From contig JAHDID010000018.1 of NCBI GenBank assembly GCA_020630975.1, forward strand, positions 1 to 48,805: a stretch of DNA of 48,805 nt, read 5' to 3'. Origin of the DNA: Verrucomicrobiota bacterium. Its GTDB lineage: Bacteria; Verrucomicrobiota; Verrucomicrobiia; Verrucomicrobiales; DEV007. A program made the position numbers and the translations under genes. The notes under the pieces were generated by a model. The model saw only the letters and a program-made list of their open reading frames with translations, was not told the DNA's origin and made no database searches. Below, in pieces: positions 42,655 to 48,805 of this stretch; position 1 is the stretch's first letter; each line of letters begins with the position of its first letter.

Positions 42655-43067
42655 AGATTTTTCTCGATACGAATGTCCTCTTAGATCATGCATTGAGGCG
42701 AGACGGTTTCTTTGAAGATGCCAAGTCTGTAATAAAGCTGTGTCTGGCTACGGGAAATGACGGCTATATTGCTTTTCACTCGATCACCAATATGTATTAC
42801 ATCATGAATCGGTCGATGAAGAGTAGTGAGGTTGAGAGCTACATCACCGCGCTTTGTGGATGGGTTCATCTAGGTCCGGCTAGTCTTGATTCAGTTCGTG
42901 AGGGTATTATTTTGGCGGGAGATCTAGAGGATCACTTGCAATGGATAAGTGCACGAGATGCTTGTTGTGATGTTTTAGTGACTCGAGATCCTCGTGGTTT
43001 TGTAGGTGCGGACGAAAGCCTAGAAATTTTGGCACCAGGTGACTTTCTGAGTCGTTTTCAACCATAG
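42651..43067 (+). CDS. PIN-domain ribonuclease, VapC-like toxin
   Basis: 138 residues, the standard PIN length. Acidic residues for the metal site: Asp 6 in FLDTNVLLD, a central Glu in SSEVESY, and the DLEDHLQWISARDACCDVLVTRD segment ending in the third and fourth Asp. PIN toxins cut tRNA or mRNA when free of antitoxin. It is translationally coupled to the small upstream gene. A strong hairpin follows at 43112-43143. Confidence 0.88.
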   Translation: MKIFLDTNVLLDHALRRDGFFEDAKSVIKLCLATGNDGYIAFHSITNMYYIMNRSMKSSEVESYITALCGWVHLGPASLDSVREGIILAGDLEDHLQWISARDACCDVLVTRDPRGFVGADESLEILAPGDFLSRFQP

Positions 43068-43111
43068 GGGCATCATCGTTCGCAGCAAAAATCTTTCGAA
43101 AAACGAGGAAA

Positions 43112-43143
43112 AAGACGCAACCGGAGTGTGTCGGTTGCGTCTT
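43112..43143 (+). terminator. Terminator-like hairpin after the toxin-antitoxin pair
   Basis: AAGACGCAACCG (43112-43123), an 8-base loop, and its exact complement (43132-43143). Only a short TCTTCTC stretch follows, so release may be weak. The stem nearly repeats that of the tRNA terminator at 41343-41380, with a different loop. Confidence 0.75.
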
Positions 43144-43304
43144 CTCGCTGTGTGCGTGGTTGTTTGTTTGTCGTTGTGTGGTCTGTGGCTGGTATGACGT
43201 CGTAGGTCTGGGAATTATGCAAAGAGGCTAAGAAAATATCGCGCGAGCCGTAGTGCTCCGGATTGACGCTGAGGGTGGTCACTGCCATCCTGTAGCCTAT
43301 CAAA

Positions 43305-44567
43305 ATGGCAACGAGAGCCGATATCGAAGCGGGGCAACTGGTGGCACTCAACCGGCTGCTAGGAGAGGTCCGGGGGAGGAATCCATTCTACACCCAGCGG
43401 CTGGATAGCTGTGGGCTGGGAGACACCGTGGAGTCGCTGCAGGCGTACTCGGCTGCCATGCCATTCACCACCAAGATGGATCTGGTCTGGGATCGCGAGG
43501 AGACCGCACCCTATGGGACGAATCTCACCTACCCGCTATCGGATTACAGCCGATTTTGCCAGAGCAGTGGCACCACCTCGGGGCCACTACCCTGGCTGGA
43601 TACCGCAGAGAGCTGGTCGGCTATGCTCGATTGCTGGGAGCAGGTCTACGAGGCTGCCGCAGTCGATACCCAGCAGAGCATCTACTTTGCCTTTTCTTTC
43701 GGGCCGTTTCTGGGCTTTTGGACCGCCTACGAGGCCGCCACACGCAGGGGAAACCTGAGCCTGCCCGGTGGTGGGCTGAGCAGTATGGCGAGGCTGCAGG
43801 CGATGGCCTCACACCGCTGCGAGGTGCTCTGCTGCACGCCTACCTACGCGCTGCGCCTCGGCGAGCTGAAGGCTGAACACTCGGCAGATCCCGATCTCGA
43901 TGCCATAGCGGTGAAAAAGATCATCGTCGCCGGTGAGCCCGGTGGCAGTATCCCAGAGGTGCGAGCCCGGCTATCGGATCTGTGGGATGGCGCGGCGATC
44001 TACGATCACCACGGGATGACAGAGGTCGGCCCTGTCACCTACGAGCATCCCGACCGGCCTCTGAGTTTGTGTGTGATCGAGTCGGCCTACTACGCGGAGA
44101 TCATCGATCGCGAGACACAGTGCGAAGTCGAGCCTGGTGAAAAAGGCGAGCTGGTGCTCACCACTCTCACTCGTATGGCTGCGCCTCTGCTGCGCTATCG
44201 CACCGGTGATCTCGTGCAGAAAAGCTACCTCCACGATGGTCTCTGTCTGGAGGGTGGTATCCTCGGGCGCATCGATGAGATGGTCGTCATCCGAGGCGTG
44301 AACATCTATCCGACGGCAGTCGAAAAGGTGATTCGGCGTTTTCCTGAGGTGGCGGAATATCAGGTGCGCGAGACCACCAGCCAATCCATGGCCGAGCTAC
44401 AGATCACCCTAGAAGCTCAGCCCGAGATCGCCGATCCCGAGGCGCTGGCCAAACAGGTGCAGAAAGCCCTGCAAGATGCCTTCACCCTGAGGATCCCAGT
44501 CAGCTCAGTCGCCAGCGGTGTATTGCCGAGGTATGAGTTTAAGAGCAAACGCTGGGTAAAAGCCTAG
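43305..44567 (+). CDS. Phenylacetate-CoA ligase-like AMP-binding enzyme
   Basis: 420 residues, the short PaaK-like branch of the adenylate-forming family. It has the P-loop-like SSGTTSGP, the IVAGEPGGSIPEVR and AIYDHHGMTEVGPV motifs that hold ATP and Mg, RYRTGDL before the hinge, and the C-terminal domain with VVIRGVNIYPTAVEKVI. It should activate an aryl or acyl acid to a CoA thioester via an acyl-adenylate. The substrate cannot be told. It lies 39 bases upstream of the exosortase gene on the same strand, which may be chance. Confidence 0.9.
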   Translation: MATRADIEAGQLVALNRLLGEVRGRNPFYTQRLDSCGLGDTVESLQAYSAAMPFTTKMDLVWDREETAPYGTNLTYPLSDYSRFCQSSGTTSGPLPWLDTAESWSAMLDCWEQVYEAAAVDTQQSIYFAFSFGPFLGFWTAYEAATRRGNLSLPGGGLSSMARLQAMASHRCEVLCCTPTYALRLGELKAEHSADPDLDAIAVKKIIVAGEPGGSIPEVRARLSDLWDGAAIYDHHGMTEVGPVTYEHPDRPLSLCVIESAYYAEIIDRETQCEVEPGEKGELVLTTLTRMAAPLLRYRTGDLVQKSYLHDGLCLEGGILGRIDEMVVIRGVNIYPTAVEKVIRRFPEVAEYQVRETTSQSMAELQITLEAQPEIADPEALAKQVQKALQDAFTLRIPVSSVASGVLPRYEFKSKRWVKA

Positions 44568-44606
44568 GAACACTTCTGTGCTGAGGTCTGTATTTTGGCC
44601 TTATGA

Positions 44607-45239
44607 GTGCTTTTCACTGAAGTTTCACATTCGATTCTTCTGTTCTTCACATTCGGGCGGTTGAATGGGAGTGTGAAAGAAGCCGACCTCAAATCGATAA
44701 GCATTACCTCCAGCTCCAGCCAGCAGCCATCTCGGTCGGCTAGGGTGCATGGGCTTGGCTTGGTGGTGTTTGGGCTCTGCCAGATGGCTGCCTGGCTGTG
44801 GCCGCAGCTGATAGTGTGGGGCTTTTCTTTGCCGGCGGGTTGGCTTGCGTCGGGAGCCCTAGGGGCGCCGCTCACGCACGAGGGCGTCATCCTGCTGCAT
44901 CACCCAGCGATCTCGATAGAGGTCACCCCTGAGTGTGGGGGCTTCTTGTTCTTTTCGTTTCTGACGGCGCTCACCCTCGCTACTGGCTATCGCTATCGTG
45001 GCCGTAGGCACCTAGTCCGGAGTTGGCCGGTATGGGTGCTGGTGGCTTATGTCGTCACCTGGCTGGCTAATACGGCGCGCATCGTCTCAGCCGTGCAGGG
45101 GCAGTTGTTTGTCCGCGAGATGCTGCCTGAGAGTTACTTCGCTGCCATCCACTCGACCATCGGCATGTTTGTCTTTATACCGGCCCTGACCGGCTACTGG
45201 ATCCTACTCAATCGCTACTACTATGAAAACCGAACCTGA
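44607..45239 (+). CDS. Exosortase/archaeosortase-family transpeptidase
   Basis: 210 residues from GTG 44607; GTG 44673 is a possible later start. About six membrane helices. The family catalytic triad is visible: Cys 110 in EVTPECGGFLFF, Arg 158 in WLANTARIV, His 182 in AAIHSTIGMFVF. Exosortases cut proteins that bear a PEP-CTERM-type tail and pass them on to the cell surface. The gene overlaps the next gene by 17 bases, and that product has such a tail, so it is probably a dedicated pair such as the XrtK/MSEP-CTERM or XrtN/VIT systems known in Bacteroidetes and related groups. I recall these by family description, not by search. Repeated TTCACATTCG motifs occur at 44628 and 44646, just upstream of the later start. 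Confidence 0.9.
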   Translation: MLFTEVSHSILLFFTFGRLNGSVKEADLKSISITSSSSQQPSRSARVHGLGLVVFGLCQMAAWLWPQLIVWGFSLPAGWLASGALGAPLTHEGVILLHHPAISIEVTPECGGFLFFSFLTALTLATGYRYRGRRHLVRSWPVWVLVAYVVTWLANTARIVSAVQGQLFVREMLPESYFAAIHSTIGMFVFIPALTGYWILLNRYYYENRT

Positions 45240-48162
45240 AACATCGCCACCATCACCACCCGCACTGGAGGAAAAGCGCTCGCTGCTACCGGACGCCGTC
45301 TCGCATCCGCTGACGATGCTACTGGCAGTGGTGATCCCGCAGATCATCTTGCTGATCATCAACCTCAATGCCTGGCACCTGATCTCAGGCGAGGTGGATG
45401 CCGAGCAGCGAGGCATGGCTATTGGGTTGTTTGCTTTTCAGCTCGTACTACTGATCTCGGGGGCAGCTGGGGCAGCGTGGTTTTGGCGAAAGCAAACACG
45501 CATCTGGTGGGCGCTGCAGTGGCTGATCGTAGGGCCTGCTGTGGGGTATTTGGTAGCGAGCTGCTATCGGATCCACGAGATCATTCCTGACTCTCTGCAG
45601 ACTTGGATCGTACAGCCCGCGCCGTTGGTCGGTATGCAGTTTATCTTCATCATGCCTGCGGCGTTTTTGGCAGCATTGAATCTTGCCTGCTTTCGCACTC
45701 GGCTGTCGGCAGGGAAAGATGTGGGCTTCAGCTTGGGGGCCGGAGTAGGGGTGCCGCTTCTGTGGTTCTTTATAGCTCAGATGGGTGCTTGGCACATCAT
45801 GGATGGCCGCATCGTAGAGGTGATCGTGATCGGCTTGTTTTGTCTATCCAGCATGGTGTGTGTAGTCGGCATCGTACGCTGTATGGTCATGCTCTTCACT
45901 AGGACGATGAAGTCGGGGCCTGTGGTGCAGTGGCTGCTCGTAGCCCTGATAGCGATTGTCGGTCCTGTGGGTGGGTTGTTGCTGAATAAGACGATTCCGT
46001 TTCCAGCGGATTTTCAGTCGCACTATTTCTATATCTTAGCGATAGGCAATGGCCTGGTGCTATCGATACCTCGACTCGGGTCAGAGACATGGGATCGCGT
46101 GGTGTGGCTGGGGCAGTGTTTGTTCTTCTGTTTTACGGTGTATTTCTTTTTGGTGTTTCTGCCTTACCTACCGCTATCGATACTGGCGATGATCGTCATG
46201 GGCGCGGGGTTTTTGATACTGGTGCCGACACTGCTATTTGTTGTCCACCTACAGAAGCTGGCTGCGGGGATGAGCAGCCCACGCTGGATCGCTATCGGGG
46301 TCGGTGCTACGCTGCTGGTGCCTGCTTATCTCTATCTGGAGGCTAAGAACGATAGGCGAGTGCTGAACCAGGCGATCGATTATGTCTATTCACCAGACCT
46401 GAGTGGCGCGGGCGCAGACTTTCGTGGTAGCAAGCGCGATCTCAAGCGTAGCCTGCTGAGACTGCAGCAGATCAAACATGGTCGTTATCTACCGTTTCTC
46501 ACCGAGATGTACAATCAGGTCGTGCTGGATGGGCTGGTGCTCAGCGATGCCAAGATGGTACAGATCCACACGGCTTTCTTTGGCACGGCCATGCCGGTGC
46601 TGCCGGTCGACCACGATCGAGGTTCAGGCTCATTCTTTTCCCCATCGCTCAGTGTCAATGCGCCGCGTCTAGGGCCTCCGCCTCATACCGATGTCGATCT
46701 CGTGGATGTAGAGACCAAGCGGACTGTCGAAAATGGTATGGTCCGGACTCTGGTCACGCTGGAGCTGCACAATGATACTGGGCGTCAGGGTGAGTTTGCG
46801 ACCACCATCGCGATACCGGATGGCATGTTCGTCAGTGGCTACTGGCTACACATCGAGGATGAGCGTGTGCCGGGCCGGATCTTTGAGAAAAAGACTGCGA
46901 TGTGGGTGTATCGCATGATCCGCGATGCGACGCGTCGCGATCCTGGGCTGCTGACTTACGACACGCCCAACCAGTTATCGCTGCGAGTGTTTCCGATGGA
47001 GGCGAACCAGACACGAGTCACCGTGATCGAGTTTCTCTCGCCAGTCGGCTACGATGGCGCTTTGCGGATAGGCGAGCGCACCCTGCGTGACCCGAGCGAG
47101 GCGGTAGGTGGAGTCGCCATCGCACCCTCGGCAGGAGATACCAGTATGGTGCTGGTAGCAGGGGAGCACCTCAAGGACCTACCACGACTGAAGCGGCAGC
47201 CGTATCTACGCATCATCGTCGATCGCTCTGCGACAGGGCTGGATAACGAGGCCTACCAAAAAGCGATACAGCGAGCCTGTGCGAAGTTTGCAGATGTGGA
47301 TCAGTGTCTGGTATCGTTTGCTAACTACCGAGATCAGATGATGAATGGAGGGGAGAAGGTAGCTGTGGCTGATTTGCAGGCTATTTTGGCAGGCTACGAG
47401 GCTCCTGCTTTGGCTGGTGGCTTTTTGCAGTCGCGGTTGCTAAAAGCCGATATCAATCGCAGCTATCGAGATGATGAAACGGAGTGTCCGATTTATGTAT
47501 TTTTACTCGGAGTAAAGACGGCGGCTCAGGGTAAAGAAAAGCTCGATTGGTTTCGTGCCCAGTATCCGGATTACGATTGCTATTTTCAGTCTCGTGGTGA
47601 TGCGGGGCAGTTGCAGGTGCAGTCGCTACAGACGCTTGCACCGACACAGGAGACCGAGCAGCGCGAGGTCTGTCTGCTGCGTCGCTCTGCTGACACACCA
47701 GTGGTCGCAGTGCGGCTGGATGTCCGGGGTCAGGATAGGGCGGCTATGATCGAGGGCAGTGGTCCACTACAAGTTTACGACGAGAGTCAGAATGGGTTTC
47801 GCGATATAGCAGTTGTCAGCCAGATCGATGACAGTCATTACCAGCAGGCCGTTTTTGGTCGGCAAATGAGTCTGGAGTTGAAGCTCAATCCTGCGCGCAC
47901 AGCAGCGCTGCTGCCTCGCATCGTCGAGCACAGTCGAGACTCCGGGGTGCTACTGCCCGACACCGCCTACATCGTAGTCGAGAATACCGCCCAATGGAAA
48001 GTGCTGGAGCAAAAGGAGGGCAAGAAGCTGAAAGGCAACCACGCTCTCGACCACATGAAAACCCCTGAGCCCATCTGGCTAGTCGTGATCGCCTACGGTG
48101 GCTATCTGCTATATGGGCAGCTGCGCCAGCGTCGGCGCAGGCTCGGAGTGTGCAGCGTCTGA
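45223..48162 (+). CDS. Large membrane VIT/VWA protein with C-terminal sorting signal (MSEP-CTERM-like)
   Basis: 979 residues. Residues about 20-390 form roughly ten to eleven membrane helices. A soluble part contains a VIT-type domain near 490-610 (VRTLVTLELHND; FEKKTAMWVYRMIRDATRRDPGLL; LSLRVFPMEANQTRVTV) and a VWA-like segment near 660 (LRIIVDRSATG), whose metal-site motif is imperfect. The C-terminus (residue about 945 on) is a sorting signal: MKTPEP, a hydrophobic helix IWLVVIAYGGYLLYG, then QLRQRRRR. It should be a target of the exosortase encoded just before it (17-base overlap). The function of this type of protein is not established. Confidence 0.85.
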   Translation: MKTEPETSPPSPPALEEKRSLLPDAVSHPLTMLLAVVIPQIILLIINLNAWHLISGEVDAEQRGMAIGLFAFQLVLLISGAAGAAWFWRKQTRIWWALQWLIVGPAVGYLVASCYRIHEIIPDSLQTWIVQPAPLVGMQFIFIMPAAFLAALNLACFRTRLSAGKDVGFSLGAGVGVPLLWFFIAQMGAWHIMDGRIVEVIVIGLFCLSSMVCVVGIVRCMVMLFTRTMKSGPVVQWLLVALIAIVGPVGGLLLNKTIPFPADFQSHYFYILAIGNGLVLSIPRLGSETWDRVVWLGQCLFFCFTVYFFLVFLPYLPLSILAMIVMGAGFLILVPTLLFVVHLQKLAAGMSSPRWIAIGVGATLLVPAYLYLEAKNDRRVLNQAIDYVYSPDLSGAGADFRGSKRDLKRSLLRLQQIKHGRYLPFLTEMYNQVVLDGLVLSDAKMVQIHTAFFGTAMPVLPVDHDRGSGSFFSPSLSVNAPRLGPPPHTDVDLVDVETKRTVENGMVRTLVTLELHNDTGRQGEFATTIAIPDGMFVSGYWLHIEDERVPGRIFEKKTAMWVYRMIRDATRRDPGLLTYDTPNQLSLRVFPMEANQTRVTVIEFLSPVGYDGALRIGERTLRDPSEAVGGVAIAPSAGDTSMVLVAGEHLKDLPRLKRQPYLRIIVDRSATGLDNEAYQKAIQRACAKFADVDQCLVSFANYRDQMMNGGEKVAVADLQAILAGYEAPALAGGFLQSRLLKADINRSYRDDETECPIYVFLLGVKTAAQGKEKLDWFRAQYPDYDCYFQSRGDAGQLQVQSLQTLAPTQETEQREVCLLRRSADTPVVAVRLDVRGQDRAAMIEGSGPLQVYDESQNGFRDIAVVSQIDDSHYQQAVFGRQMSLELKLNPARTAALLPRIVEHSRDSGVLLPDTAYIVVENTAQWKVLEQKEGKKLKGNHALDHMKTPEPIWLVVIAYGGYLLYGQLRQRRRRLGVCSV

Positions 48163-48168
48163 TTTAGA

Positions 48169-48232
48169 AGTCGCGGGTGCGGTCACTAGATTCATGCGGT
48201 GGCAGCTCCCCTCCATCTTCGCACCCGCGACT
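48169..48232 (+). terminator. Long-stem hairpin at the end of the exosortase operon
   Basis: AGTCGCGGGTGCG (48169-48181) pairs exactly with 48220-48232; the loop is 38 bases. It follows the stop codon of the sorting-signal protein by six bases and is a likely terminator, though it lacks a strong T run. Confidence 0.65.
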
Positions 48233-48290
48233 TTAGAGTTGGTGAGTGGTGAGTGGAGTGAATTTCAAAACTCGCGATCGTAGGCTTCGG

Positions 48291-48805
48291 AACTCGGCAT
48301 TTTTGGGAAATGCCGCTACGCTCAGCTCCACAGCTAGCGTAGCGGAAGATCCCAATCTTCAGACCGCAGCTATGGCCATAGGCTTCAGAACTCGGCATTT
48401 TTGGAATTGCCGCTACGTGCAGCTATGCAGCCGCCGTAGCGGAAGATCCCAATCTTCTGACCGCAGCTATGGCCATAGGCTTTGGAACTCGGCATTTTTG
48501 GAAATGCCGCTACGCGCAGCTATGCAGCCGCCGTAGCGGAAGATCCCAATCTTCCGACCGCAGCTATCGGCCATAGGCTTTGGAACTCGGCATTTTTGGA
48601 AATGCCGCTACGCGTAGTTCCGCAGTCACCGTAGCGGAAGATCCCAATCTTCCGACCGCAGCTATGGCCATAGGCTTCGGAACTCGGCATTTTTGGAAAT
48701 GCCGCTACGCGCAGCTCCGCAGTCACCGTAGCGGAAGATCCCAATCTTCTGACCGCAGCTATGGCCATAGGCTTCGGAACTCGGCATTTTTGGAAATGCC
48801 GCTAC
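48291..48805. repeat. 97-98-bp tandem array of three-hairpin units (family A), runs off the window
   Basis: Copies of the marker AACTCGGCAT begin at 48291, 48389, 48486, 48584, 48681 and 48778: steps of 98, 97, 98, 97 and 97. Each unit folds as CGGCATTT-TTGG-AAATGCCG, then CCGCTACG ... CGTAGCGG, then CGGAAGAT-CCCA-ATCTTCCG. Units differ by a few bases, often in the loops. The last unit is cut by the window end, so the full length is unknown. Open frames seen across it are artefacts of the repeat. Single relatives occur at 24391-24451 and 41437-41510. Confidence 0.93.

Noticed and set aside
48246-48536. Open frames across the terminal repeats
   Set aside because: They translate the repeat itself in shifting frames and would change with copy number; such frames are often mis-annotated as small proteins.
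48291-48805. CRISPR array
   Set aside because: Units of 97-98 bp are similar along their whole length; there are no unique spacers, and no cas genes lie nearby.

Overview
This window looks like the chromosome of a heterotrophic, probably marine member of Verrucomicrobiota (or the wider PVC group). That is an inference from gene content: an arylsulfatase, a di-haem cytochrome c peroxidase with a C-terminal beta-sandwich typical of these bacteria, an exosortase paired with a very large membrane VIT/VWA protein, many lipoproteins, a Uma2-type nuclease and abundant palindromic intergenic repeats. Most of the DNA is GC-rich. Two stretches are visibly AT-richer: about 960-6975 (strongly) and about 41400-43150 (mildly).

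Left end (1-6975): the window opens inside an 8-bp polypurine tandem repeat, followed by a decayed ORF. Next comes an AT-rich island with a P-loop ATPase on the + strand, facing a tightly packed three-gene operon on the - strand. The operon encodes a TIR/formylglycine-generating-enzyme-fold protein, an L-asparaginase-like protein with Thr-Asn where the family has Thr-Asp, and a fusion of a YbaK-like domain, an Asp/Glu racemase-like domain without the usual cysteines, and a GNAT acetyltransferase. This combination is the best candidate here for an undescribed system, plausibly NAD-linked defence or amino-acid/tRNA sensing.

Core region (7.0-31 kb): an orphan sugar-binding lipoprotein, the CCA-adding enzyme, a VanX-like dipeptidase, a Uma2 protein, an ABC transporter operon with a large unknown partner, an Rpn-type nuclease, an ABM-fold monooxygenase and an alpha/beta hydrolase. 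These are followed by a ureohydrolase with several catalytic residues replaced, converging on an Amt-like membrane protein that lacks both pore histidines; a BatA-like VWA protein lies just upstream of the latter. Then come an AI-2E-type permease, an aldehyde dehydrogenase-like protein, a secreted jelly-roll protein, an FKBP lipoprotein, murF-mraY (peptidoglycan precursors), a cytochrome c peroxidase and a sulfatase.

Right part (31-48.8 kb): a 1,888-residue exported TPR protein, two lipoproteins (one an M48 metalloprotease), an acyltransferase-3 membrane protein, a small exported protein, an AEC transporter and a CAT-anticodon tRNA without encoded CCA. A short, lower-GC segment holds a leucine-rich-repeat-like protein and a VapBC-type toxin-antitoxin pair. 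After a PaaK-like CoA ligase, an exosortase gene overlaps its presumed dedicated substrate, a 979-residue membrane/VIT/VWA protein with a C-terminal PEP-type sorting signal. The window ends in a 97-98-bp tandem array in which every unit can fold into three hairpins; single relatives of this element lie at 24.4 and 41.4 kb.
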